Part shown: positions 1 to 8,331 of the stretch, in pieces
How positions within the stretch are numbered: position 1 is the first letter of the stretch
Layout: each line of letters starts with the position of its first letter
DNA from: JAAYJR01 sp964495655
GTDB lineage: Bacteria > Bacteroidota > Bacteroidia > Bacteroidales > Prolixibacteraceae
Assembly (NCBI GenBank): GCA_964495655.1
Contig: CAZBWK010000089.1
Location: 1 to 17,185 of the forward strand
Direction: 5' to 3'
DNA: 17,185 nucleotides
Made by a program: the position numbers and the translations under genes
Notes under the pieces: generated by a model
What the model was told of the DNA's origin: nothing
Databases searched by the model: none
Seen by the model: the letters and a program-made list of their open reading frames with translations, nothing else

Positions 1-124
1 AAAAAAACAATACTTCAATTTCTTTTTCATAGTTCAAATATTTAGGATTTATAATTTATTAGCATAAACAAATATTAATAAACATAACAGCTTGAATTAT
101 TTTTATTTACTGTCATATATTTAA

Positions 125-2749
125 TCACAGTTTTGATCCCTTCATTCCATATATATTCCAGCCTGATGTTGACCATCTTGAATGATTGTCATATCCAAAC
201 ATTACAGTAGATGCAGATATCGGGTATACTGCCTCAAGATTCGAGCTTTCCAGAAATGAGACTGCTTCCTCCCTGCTGCCGAAAAGAGGCATTATCCACC
301 TCATATGCTGGCTGATGGCATGGTCATTGGACTCATAAATCTCAATCCCGTCAACACCAGCATTAATAAGTCCTATGGCGCGACGAAGAGATGAAGGGAT
401 TCCCGGACCTTGTCCCCAAGACCAGGTTGATCCTATTCCCCCGAAAATTGCTACATTATATCTGGTTCCAAGCAAGAGATAAGGTTCAACATTATGACTC
501 CTGGGTCCTTCCCCTCCCCTTTCCTCAAGCGGCACCAACTGCAATCTGTCCACCAGCCCTTCCTTAAGCCATTGACCTATATCCAGTCCCTGTGCTAAAT
601 TCCAGTCTAATCCGAATAAAGGGACCCTTACTGCAACAATCAGATCTTTATCACTGCTGCTTTTCATTTTTGCAAGTCCCTTTTTTAATTCACGTAAAAC
701 CTCAGTAAAAAAATCTGCACGCCATGTTATCCAGTCTTTATAGCCAGGGTGACTCCCGTCAATATCTAATGGGTTAACTCCCGATTTCTCTTTGTAAGCA
801 GCAACCATTTCAGGATGAAAAAGAAGCATTGGAACCTGTCTGCATGTACCTATCAACAGTCCGTCTACATTTCGCCCTGCAACTTCAAGAAATATGTCTG
901 TCCTTTCTTTACGAACTTCAGGGAAAAAGAATGAAACAGCACTGCTTCGAGGAGAATCTGCATTTTTCTGCCATTGCCACCATTGTTGATTCTCTTTAAA
1001 CCACTTTGAGGAAAACATTCCTCCATAAGCGGTTGTTCCATAATGTCTGTTCATTCCTAACCACGGGGTCACTTCTTTATGGAACCTGTCTTTATTTGCC
1101 AATACTTCATCCAGCGGATCAAACTTATTTATCATTATAATCCGGGGATGATAACGTTTTACACCTGAATCTGATTTTAACGCTTCTTCGTAAGGTATGG
1201 CAGGAAACCTGCTTGCATATGGCAGATCACTGTTGTATTCAACCCATGAACGGCCAACAGCCCAATCCAGATTCAAACCCAGCTCTGCCTGAGCCCCGAA
1301 AATTGTTTGAAACTGATCAGCCTTTAGCCTGACACATCCGTTACCAGTATGAAAGTAATCAGCCCAGTCATTAACCCCGTTTAACCTCACAGGCGGATTT
1401 GACAACTGCTGATAAAAAAGCTCAACGGAGCCTGATGTAACAGGTATTAAAACAAGTTTTTTTTTCCCTGATACTTTCGGTTTTGAAACCTCTGTATCCC
1501 TTGAATATCCAAACAGTTTTATATTGTTCTGTCCCAGATCTGCTGCTTCAATAAATATCAGATCGTCTGAAACAGAGACAGGATCTCTTTCCGGGCTATG
1601 TCCCCTGTCGCCTGATACAACTCTGACAAGTCCCTTACCAGTCACCTGAATAATACAACCATCTTCTGAGTATGGCTGCACAAAAACGGCATAATATCCA
1701 TTTAGTGTAAGATTTAATTCAAGAGGTTTAGCAATTGCACCAGATTCATTATATACAGATATTCCCTCGTCTGATGCGGCAAATTCCCATCCGTCTGGCA
1801 TAACTCTGTCACTGACAGCAGAAGAGAAATTTGTCAGAACAACTTTTTTACGAAAATTATCTTTTTCTATTGTCCATGGGGCTAAGGGACTCACAAAAAT
1901 GCTGTTATTGTTATTATCCCTGCGGTGGTATACAATAGCCGACCCCTCCTCCCATAAATTACCTTCTATCTGAGGGTAAAGTGACACATAATACTTTCCG
2001 GATTCCCAGTTCTCGGGGTTTACAAGTTCAGTCTGCCACCCTTCAGACCGGCTCAGTGCAATCTCCTTATCAATTAAAAGCAGGCCTCTGACAGACCTTA
2101 CCTGTAACCTGCAAGGCAATTTTTCAGCAGGAGATCCGGGCGTCAGCCTGTACTCAATACGCAGGTCATCCTTATCCTTTAATACATTTTTTTGTAATTT
2201 CAATCCCAGGGATGCTTCAATCCCATACATGGGATTAAATAATATTTTCCTATTCTGATTGGCAACCAGTCTCCCTTCTCCCGATTGCATCGAAGAAAAT
2301 GTCGTAGCGCTAATCGTTGAGGCTTTATTTGATAACCCCTGACTTAAAGAAATTTGATATAAATTTACTGAAGACCCCCTTTCTTTAATTGAAATATCTA
2401 TTTGATAGCCTGACTGATATACATCTCCTGAAACAAATTCAAATTCAGGAGGTGAAGTCATCGAACCTAAAGGAATTTCAGTATTATTACCTCTTAAAAT
2501 TGTCACTTCATACTCTTTACTTGATCCGTCAGGAAGTACCTTTACTAAGTTAAGTTCCAGCTCTGAAGCCGATATTAAATCCCAGTCAGGTACAACATTC
2601 AGATTGTTTGAAAGGCCGGGGAAAAAAGCAAGAGCACCCTCATCTAAACCTGTTTCATTTATTGAAATCTTTATAATATCATCTTCCGATAGTCGTTTAC
2701 TAATACAAATTATAATTAAAATTGTAATATATAATAACGCTTTTTTCAC
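125..2749 (-). CDS. Large exported protein with C-terminal GHL10-like TIM barrel
   Basis: An 874-residue protein, last gene of the cluster, starting at GTG (2749). An in-frame TAA lies eight codons upstream and no ATG lies between, so GTG is the best start; no Shine-Dalgarno is visible. Residues 4-16 are strongly hydrophobic after MKK, which suggests export, but there is no clear signal-peptidase site or lipobox. Residues about 25-500 look like beta-sandwich material with no family I recognise. From about 535 to 830 the pattern resembles the GHL10/YngK-like glycoside-hydrolase TIM barrel: a strand at RIIMI, an aromatic-rich loop near 585-595 (QQWWQWQ), VDGLLIG at about 628, VAVRVPLFGLDW at about 705, RLQLVPLEER at about 735, AIFGGIGSTW at about 767 and GIEIYESND at about 801. 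Acidic residues E743/E744 and E803/E806 at predicted strand ends are catalytic candidates. The gene is visibly more GC-rich than the right half of the window. Hydrolase activity is inferred, not shown. Confidence 0.75.
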   Translation of the reverse strand: MKKALLYITILIIICISKRLSEDDIIKISINETGLDEGALAFFPGLSNNLNVVPDWDLISASELELNLVKVLPDGSSKEYEVTILRGNNTEIPLGSMTSPPEFEFVSGDVYQSGYQIDISIKERGSSVNLYQISLSQGLSNKASTISATTFSSMQSGEGRLVANQNRKILFNPMYGIEASLGLKLQKNVLKDKDDLRIEYRLTPGSPAEKLPCRLQVRSVRGLLLIDKEIALSRSEGWQTELVNPENWESGKYYVSLYPQIEGNLWEEGSAIVYHRRDNNNNSIFVSPLAPWTIEKDNFRKKVVLTNFSSAVSDRVMPDGWEFAASDEGISVYNESGAIAKPLELNLTLNGYYAVFVQPYSEDGCIIQVTGKGLVRVVSGDRGHSPERDPVSVSDDLIFIEAADLGQNNIKLFGYSRDTEVSKPKVSGKKKLVLIPVTSGSVELFYQQLSNPPVRLNGVNDWADYFHTGNGCVRLKADQFQTIFGAQAELGLNLDWAVGRSWVEYNSDLPYASRFPAIPYEEALKSDSGVKRYHPRIIMINKFDPLDEVLANKDRFHKEVTPWLGMNRHYGTTAYGGMFSSKWFKENQQWWQWQKNADSPRSSAVSFFFPEVRKERTDIFLEVAGRNVDGLLIGTCRQVPMLLFHPEMVAAYKEKSGVNPLDIDGSHPGYKDWITWRADFFTEVLRELKKGLAKMKSSSDKDLIVAVRVPLFGLDWNLAQGLDIGQWLKEGLVDRLQLVPLEERGGEGPRSHNVEPYLLLGTRYNVAIFGGIGSTWSWGQGPGIPSSLRRAIGLINAGVDGIEIYESNDHAISQHMRWIMPLFGSREEAVSFLESSNLEAVYPISASTVMFGYDNHSRWSTSGWNIYGMKGSKL

Positions 2750-2811
2750 TGTTAAAATAATATGATTGAGTTAATAAAATAAGTCTCGTATAATAATCTT
2801 CCTCAAAGCTC

Positions 2812-3732
2812 CTAATCTTTAATTTTATAAATTAAATCCCATAAAACTCCCCAAAAAGCAGAATTATTAAAATTATTTACTACTGATATTTTCTTAAGAG
2901 ATGATATACCTTGCAAACCACTTTTAAAGGATCTTTCCATTAAATGATATGATCGTGAAATCTGTCCTCCGAAAAGAAAACATTGGATTTGCCATTCATA
3001 TAGAATGCTATATAAAGCTTCTGATAAAATTTTTCCGGCTTCCTTAAAAGTATCCAAGCACGCTTTGTCACCTTCGTTAGCCCACTTTCCAATATCAGAA
3101 ACTTCAATTACTTTAATAAACTTCTTATTACTCAAATCCCCATATATTTTTAAAATTCCTCTTTTAGAAATATAATCTTCAAGAATTCCGTTCTTATAAG
3201 GCAATTTATATATTGAAATTGCAGGCCCCCCCTGTGAATTATATTGAATTTTACCATTTTGTGAAAAAGCAAATCCCAGGCCGGTCCCCAATGTTACCAA
3301 AGCCACATTATTATATCCCTGGGCATTCCCTTTCCAAAGTTCTCCTGCAAGGGTTGCATTTGCATCATGCATAAAACAAATAGGAATATCAGGTTGAACA
3401 CCAGGCATATTATGAATAAGATCGGATAAGTTAAGCCCATATATAAAAGCAAATTTATGTCTCATTAAAGGAATACCCTTTTCGTAATCAAAGGGGCCGG
3501 GTGTAGCAATCCCGATTCCCCCCAAATCCGCACTTCTTTCTTTAATGTATTCCAACCCATGGGAAACAGTCTCCCGGTAGGCATTAATTATCTGTTCAGC
3601 AGGACCTTCCGACCAGGATCTTATTTTAAAGACTGAACCTTCTTTAATTTCACCATGTGCATTTAATAATGCGGATTTAAAATATGTTCCACCTGCATCA
3701 ATTATCAGATATAACTTCTTTTTCAAATCCAT
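2812..3732 (-). CDS. ROK-family sugar kinase lacking the zinc motif
   Basis: A 306-residue cytoplasmic kinase, probably phosphorylating a hexose or hexosamine released by the neighbouring hydrolases. The N-terminal phosphate-binding motif is D12-A-G-G-T16. The catalytic-base motif is HDANA with D123. A second phosphate loop is LGTGLGF at 148-154, and a FGGQ motif lies near 254. There is no N-terminal helix-turn-helix, so this is a kinase rather than a NagC-type repressor. The usual ROK zinc site (GHxx...CxCGxxGCxE) is absent; the region is replaced by a short GGPAIS...LEDYIS segment, where E185 may match the conserved substrate-binding Glu. Length is normal for ROK kinases. The ATG lies inside the preceding gene, a 35-base overlap in a different frame, which implies translational coupling. 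A TTG two codons downstream is an alternative start. Sugar specificity (glucose, mannose, fructose, ManNAc, GlcNAc) cannot be read from the sequence. Confidence 0.9.
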   Translation of the reverse strand: MDLKKKLYLIIDAGGTYFKSALLNAHGEIKEGSVFKIRSWSEGPAEQIINAYRETVSHGLEYIKERSADLGGIGIATPGPFDYEKGIPLMRHKFAFIYGLNLSDLIHNMPGVQPDIPICFMHDANATLAGELWKGNAQGYNNVALVTLGTGLGFAFSQNGKIQYNSQGGPAISIYKLPYKNGILEDYISKRGILKIYGDLSNKKFIKVIEVSDIGKWANEGDKACLDTFKEAGKILSEALYSILYEWQIQCFLFGGQISRSYHLMERSFKSGLQGISSLKKISVVNNFNNSAFWGVLWDLIYKIKD

Positions 3733-5566
3733 CTTTTAACATTGTTTTATGAATACATACCGGTTGATTACCAAGGTTATGGATAATATATTTTCCCATA
3801 TTTGCTGGAACGACTATAATATCAAGGTAATTCTGTGTAAAACTTAATTCAGGATTGTCAACTGAACTGACCACTGTTTTCTCTCCGTCTACCAACGCCA
3901 GTATATGAAACTTCCCCTTAGTATCGTCTTCAATCTTCATTTCAAACTCCAGTCTTCTAAGGCTAAAATACAACAGGTCATGCTCACCAACAATATATTC
4001 GGCCCAACTTTCACCGCTCCTTACCAGCCGGGGCTCCTGCACCAGGTTTTCTTTCACCCATCTGGCCCTGCGTTCCTTACGTAAATTTCTCTCCCCGTGA
4101 TATGAGTGAATTGGACGCGGCTTACCGTCAAGGTCCGCCCTGAGATAATCATACAGCTTATATGTATATGATCCAACGGTAAGACTCCCTATCTCAAGCA
4201 CAACCTGATTACGGCCAGATGAGTGTATTGTGCCTGCCGGTATCATAACCTGTATTCCCGGCCTTGACTCTATATGATTAATATATTTCCGGTAATCGAC
4301 CGGGGTAAACTCCTTTTCAGATCTTTTTGCCTCACTTATGAATTCATCAACATCTGCATCTTCATTGAAACCAAGATATGTCTTTGCCCCGTGGCCTGTT
4401 GCAACAATATAGTAACTTTCATCCTGCCGGCCGTGCTCCCCGTAATTTTCGATATTATATTTATGATCAGAATGAAGCTGTACAGACATATTGCCGCTAC
4501 TGTGCCAGGAATCATCATAATTGAACCTTATAGGAAAATAACCATCGAATTTCTTCACACATTCAGCCCCCATAAGCGCCTCACCCTCTTTTTGTACGAA
4601 TGTAAAGTACGGGAATTCCAGCAAATGAGTACCGGCCTCAATAACAATACTAACCTCAAGCGGAATTAAATCAAACACCCATGCACAATTTCGCATATTG
4701 TCAGGCAGGTTACGGATCTTTTTAGTATAATATCCTCCCCATACTCCTTCATTATAAACCGGCTTACAGCGGAATGGATATTTAACCAGCTTAAACATAA
4801 TTGAATTTAAAGTATCCTTTGGAAGTATTTTTAATTTATCAGGATCATTGCCTATAATATAAAAATCAATAGCATTTTTTCTTAATAGCTCCCACCTCAG
4901 ATGTCCTGCGACTTCAAAATCAACATAATAACAACGTCGCATAAGTAACTTATACGGTTTTGTAATTTCATCACCGAGATTAGCAAACATTCCTTTTTTA
5001 GCTCTTAGAACAACCTCCTTAGGAGTTAAATCAACATAGCATAATAAATTATAGAACTGCCGAAATTTTTTAATGGAACATCCAAATCCTGACACAATAT
5101 AAACTCCTTTCGACTTGCCATTAATAAATGTTTTTATTCCTTCTCCGAACTGTACTAATTTTTTATTGTCAAACAAATCCTCATAACTACCCTTGAACAA
5201 TTTTCCGAAAAGCATAACAGGATCTTTGACCCTGTCTTCTTTCAGGTATTCATCAAGTTCATTTTCCAGTTTCTCTGGTGCTTTCAGAACATTCTTAAAA
5301 TCGAATGTATTTATATTGACTGATTTTAATTTCAGCTCTTGTGAAACAAGGTTCACAATTTGCGTAAACCGTGCACCGATATATCCGTCTATAGCCAGTA
5401 TGATTTTATCCCGACCTGCTTCCAGCTCATCTAATATTGATCTTGATATATATTTTGCCGATTCATTCGTCCCTGCAATAATGGAATTTATTTCCTCATC
5501 CGAAAGTTGTGGTCTGTTAACCGCACTCCAATCATCGTAAGGATGTGGATTAAACATAAAACTCAT
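3698..5566 (-). CDS. Mannose-6-phosphate isomerase, class I-like, with degenerate P-loop N-terminal domain
   Basis: A 622-residue cytosolic protein of two parts. Residues about 50-250 look like a uridine-kinase-type P-loop fold (LAIDGYIGARF at 57-67), but the GK[S/T] of the Walker A motif is missing, so it probably does not hydrolyse ATP. Residues about 265-620 are a type I phosphomannose isomerase cupin. It has the entry motif PVYNEGVWGG (269-278), metal ligands Q363 and H365 (SVQLH), E383 (QDESYYIV) and H448 (PAGTIHSSG), and the active-site segment YDYLRADLDGKPRPIH near 473-488. All four predicted zinc ligands are present, so mannose-6-phosphate/fructose-6-phosphate interconversion, or the same on a related aldose phosphate, is likely. 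Normal ManA proteins are about 310-400 residues; the extra length is the N-terminal domain. The ATG at 5566 has AAGGAG eight bases upstream. The stop lies inside the ROK kinase gene. Confidence 0.88.
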   Translation of the reverse strand: MSFMFNPHPYDDWSAVNRPQLSDEEINSIIAGTNESAKYISRSILDELEAGRDKIILAIDGYIGARFTQIVNLVSQELKLKSVNINTFDFKNVLKAPEKLENELDEYLKEDRVKDPVMLFGKLFKGSYEDLFDNKKLVQFGEGIKTFINGKSKGVYIVSGFGCSIKKFRQFYNLLCYVDLTPKEVVLRAKKGMFANLGDEITKPYKLLMRRCYYVDFEVAGHLRWELLRKNAIDFYIIGNDPDKLKILPKDTLNSIMFKLVKYPFRCKPVYNEGVWGGYYTKKIRNLPDNMRNCAWVFDLIPLEVSIVIEAGTHLLEFPYFTFVQKEGEALMGAECVKKFDGYFPIRFNYDDSWHSSGNMSVQLHSDHKYNIENYGEHGRQDESYYIVATGHGAKTYLGFNEDADVDEFISEAKRSEKEFTPVDYRKYINHIESRPGIQVMIPAGTIHSSGRNQVVLEIGSLTVGSYTYKLYDYLRADLDGKPRPIHSYHGERNLRKERRARWVKENLVQEPRLVRSGESWAEYIVGEHDLLYFSLRRLEFEMKIEDDTKGKFHILALVDGEKTVVSSVDNPELSFTQNYLDIIVVPANMGKYIIHNLGNQPVCIHKTMLKDGFEKEVISDN

Positions 5567-5574
5567 ATCAATTT

Positions 5575-5580
5575 CTCCTT
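5575..5580 (-). promoter_or_regulatory. Shine-Dalgarno site of the ManA-like gene
   Basis: Reads AAGGAG on the minus strand, eight bases before the ATG at 5566. It supports MSFMF as the true start rather than the second Met at residue 4. It sits in the 30-base gap after the isomerase-like gene. Confidence 0.75.
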
Positions 5581-5596
5581 TCTTAATATTTTTATA

Positions 5597-7039
5597 TTAT
5601 ACAATTTCATGGTATTCAAATCCCATAATTTTTGCTAATAAGAACAGTTCTTTACGATAATCGCCATCGACAATCGCAAAATGTTGTGTTGTGCCAATTT
5701 TTAGTACCCTTTCAAATAATTCTTTTACCGGAACAACCGGCCTGAATATACCATGAGAGTAGCTTGCCAGTATGTGTTCCCCTTCAAGAGAATCTACCAA
5801 AGTACACACTAATTTGTATGAACCATTATCTTCAGTTAATTGAGTCATCGTTTTTCTGCCAGGGGGGATACGATACCATGCAAAAGGTGCTCCTGCATAT
5901 TTATAATTGGTTTTTGCAAACCTTACATCCCGGGCAATTTTTACACAATCCGTGAAAGCAGGATCATTATGATCATTAGGACCGGCATGTCCTCCGGCAA
6001 AAGTATTGTCTTCTGCTTCTATGTGGAAAGGCTCAATAAAATTGACATTTTTATCACTAATCAGCTTCATAATATATGTAATAATCCCCGCACCAACATC
6101 CGCTTCGGGAACCATAACTGAAATATTATTATTTAATGAAGGATGATAAAAACCGGGGCGAAGCCCTATAAGTTTAAACATCGCAGGATCAACATCATTA
6201 AAAACCAAAATATCAATCCCTAACTGCTCTGTTAATTTTGCCATACCAAGAGACGCTTGTACCGACGGAGTAAATTTATCAGGCTCAACATCTTCCATTA
6301 CATGGTATCTTGAAGTCAACTCATTTTGATATTTTTTAATTTCTGCGTCAGGCACTTGTGCAACCTGATCAGCAAGTGTTGAATAGGAGATAAAATGAAT
6401 TTCAGGTCCAATCCTGGCAAAAAGGTTATATGGATCAACATAGGTGGACCACATTAATTCATTATAACTCGCAAGCAAGCCTACAGTTGACTGATGGAGG
6501 ATTGCTCTTGCCTTGGCTGCCCGTGAAAAACTAATAATTTCCTCCGTTACCTCCTCCCTGTTTCCCATGATTATGTGAACTTTACCACGATTCAGCCTTG
6601 GAATGGAGCCAGCTGCTTCCAAAGAACCAACCAAAGTGCCAGAACAGAGAAAATCAATAAAATCATTTTCTTCCAGAGAACTTTTAAAGGTCATCCTTTC
6701 CTTAACAGGATTTACAAAAATAATAGGCACCTCCGGCATGTCTCTTAAAAACCTTATCCATGCAAAATCTTCTGACCACGATAAAAACTCCGTAATCACA
6801 AAATCTACCTCTTCCGTGAAAAACATATTTATAGCTTGTCGCATCTCATCCTTTTCATATACAATATCCGGATATATTATTTCCATGGACCCTTCCAGAC
6901 CATCTAATATTTCCTTTGTTTTAACTGACTGCCTATCACTATAGGTACCTCTTTCAAGTCCTTCTCCTAAATTCCTAAAACGAGGAGAGGCAATCAATAA
7001 AAGTCCTGCCTTCGCCTTTTTAAACTTCTTATTATTCAT
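5597..7039 (-). CDS. L-arabinose/L-fucose isomerase-family protein
   Basis: A 480-residue cytosolic protein related to the AraA/FucI aldose-ketose isomerases, which use a divalent metal such as Mn2+. The N-terminal half has Rossmann-like strands (AGLLLIAS at 11-18, VDFVITEF at 78-85, VPIIFVNP at 104-111, KVHIIMGN at 153-160). The C-terminal half carries the metal site: E312 in MVPEAD, E341/E343 in HIEAED, H351 in AGGHAG and H453 in GTTQHF. These plausibly match AraA E306, E333, H350 and H450, although the E-to-H spacing is shorter than in E. coli AraA. The C-terminal pattern of TTQHFAIVDG followed by a helix is typical of the uncharacterised AraA-like branch, not true AraA. No araB- or araD-like gene lies nearby, so arabinose is unlikely to be the substrate. 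The start overlaps the preceding stop as ATGA. The next gene follows after 30 bases. Confidence 0.83.
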   Translation of the reverse strand: MNNKKFKKAKAGLLLIASPRFRNLGEGLERGTYSDRQSVKTKEILDGLEGSMEIIYPDIVYEKDEMRQAINMFFTEEVDFVITEFLSWSEDFAWIRFLRDMPEVPIIFVNPVKERMTFKSSLEENDFIDFLCSGTLVGSLEAAGSIPRLNRGKVHIIMGNREEVTEEIISFSRAAKARAILHQSTVGLLASYNELMWSTYVDPYNLFARIGPEIHFISYSTLADQVAQVPDAEIKKYQNELTSRYHVMEDVEPDKFTPSVQASLGMAKLTEQLGIDILVFNDVDPAMFKLIGLRPGFYHPSLNNNISVMVPEADVGAGIITYIMKLISDKNVNFIEPFHIEAEDNTFAGGHAGPNDHNDPAFTDCVKIARDVRFAKTNYKYAGAPFAWYRIPPGRKTMTQLTEDNGSYKLVCTLVDSLEGEHILASYSHGIFRPVVPVKELFERVLKIGTTQHFAIVDGDYRKELFLLAKIMGFEYHEIV

Positions 7040-8331
7040 ATTTTATCATGTAATTTCATTAGTTCCAATTCTCCTAAATAATAACCCGATTCATCAAAAA
7101 TCACTGTTGATAAACAATACTTATTATTAAAAACCAATTTGTTTTTATAATTTAACTTTACATTTATACCGAGTAAAGGGCTAACTTTCTTCTCAAATAA
7201 TATTTCCCCATTCTCAGCTTGTGAAACATGCCTGGCCATAATTTTTATAGTTCCCTCATTGAAAACTCCATATTTTGCTTCAATAAAAATATTATCTCCT
7301 TTTGTTTTCATACTTAACGGTTGAGCAATAATTCCTAATTCGCTAATATCTTTAACCGTCTCAGTGTCTGGTGGTATAGTAGAACAAAACATTCTGTACT
7401 TAAAATGAATGCTTTCCGCAGGTTTGATTTCCTGTAAAGGAGAAAGTATTTCCATTTCTATATAGGGCGGGTTCAGACGTTTATCATTTTTGAACTCAAG
7501 GACCCTGTTTCTTGAATAAATAATCCCTCTTCCCTGTGTCCAAATTTGGGCAGATGTATTCTCAGGGTAAAATTCATTTTCTTGATAGTCAAATGATAGT
7601 ATAAATATTTTACCTGATTGCAAATCCAGAAATGCCATCCATCCTGACTTTGTGTCTAAACCTACTTTACCTACCAAGTATTTATAATTTACAATAAGAT
7701 TTCCATATATATCAATGCTATTTTGAGGGTTATTTACCAATCCATGCATTACTTTAAACCCTTTTTCAAATTTACTTGCAGAGTTAATGGGACATATAAT
7801 CCTATATCTTTCATAAATATCATCCCCCTGTGTATTCATTTGTAGAACAGGCCAGACAGACCATTTTTTTATCTCACTGTTTCTGTTGAGGAATGCAGCA
7901 ATGACTTTAACCACAGATCGGTTATTTGGCATAAATACCTCTTTTGTAATCTGCAATCCGGTTCGTTTATCAAAAGGACTGGAAACTGTTAATCTTTTTC
8001 CATTCTCAGAGGTGAAGATATTGTCTGCAGAATATATACCACTATCGAGTATTGGGTCTGGCGGACCAGGCCATTTTTGTGAAGAATCCCATCCTTGAGG
8101 TGCCGGCCATATTTTCTCTCCTCCAAAGTTCAGCCATGTCCCATTCTTCCCTAAACGGGTCTCATCAGGCTCCATACCTAATAATAAAGGATTGTTGAAT
8201 AAAAATTCATACCCCTTCATATCAATTTGAATAATCCGACCACCCAATTGAGGAACAATAAAAAGTTTTATCCAATTGTTACTTAAAATCCGGACATTCC
8301 AACCTTTATATTTTTTTTTACCTTGTTCCAT
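7036..8331 (-). CDS. DUF4380-type, galactose-mutarotase-like protein
   Basis: A 431-residue protein with no signal peptide, so presumably cytoplasmic. The N-terminal 300 residues look like the aldose-1-epimerase/glycoside-hydrolase beta-sandwich: FIVPQLGGRIIQI at 24-36, then the DUF4380 hallmark NGTWLNFGGEKIWPAPQGW at 63-81, KEVFMPNNRSVVKV and a WPVLQMNT segment. The last 100 residues (after about 330) form a second beta-rich unit. The family has no established reaction. Its fold and the position between a sugar transporter and a sugar isomerase suggest anomer interconversion or sugar binding, which is inference. The start ATG directly follows the TAG of the MFS gene (TAGATG), with AAGG seven bases upstream. 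The end overlaps the next start as ATGA. These junctions place it firmly in the transporter-isomerase operon. Confidence 0.78.
   Translation of the reverse strand: MEQGKKKYKGWNVRILSNNWIKLFIVPQLGGRIIQIDMKGYEFLFNNPLLLGMEPDETRLGKNGTWLNFGGEKIWPAPQGWDSSQKWPGPPDPILDSGIYSADNIFTSENGKRLTVSSPFDKRTGLQITKEVFMPNNRSVVKVIAAFLNRNSEIKKWSVWPVLQMNTQGDDIYERYRIICPINSASKFEKGFKVMHGLVNNPQNSIDIYGNLIVNYKYLVGKVGLDTKSGWMAFLDLQSGKIFILSFDYQENEFYPENTSAQIWTQGRGIIYSRNRVLEFKNDKRLNPPYIEMEILSPLQEIKPAESIHFKYRMFCSTIPPDTETVKDISELGIIAQPLSMKTKGDNIFIEAKYGVFNEGTIKIMARHVSQAENGEILFEKKVSPLLGINVKLNYKNKLVFNNKYCLSTVIFDESGYYLGELELMKLHDKI

Noticed and set aside
1..124. Terminator after the last gene
   Set aside because: No stable GC-containing stem with a T-run on the minus strand; the stretch is plain AT-rich sequence.
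4274..4669. 131-codon open frame on the plus strand
   Set aside because: It lies wholly opposite the ManA cupin domain, whose motifs are intact on the minus strand; no upstream Shine-Dalgarno and no recognisable protein features.
5193..5540. 115-codon plus-strand frame
   Set aside because: Antisense to the N-terminal half of the ManA-like gene; Ser/Phe-rich low-complexity translation typical of a shadow frame.
6603..6944. 113-codon plus-strand frame
   Set aside because: Antisense to the AraA-like gene, with no start signal and no family resemblance.
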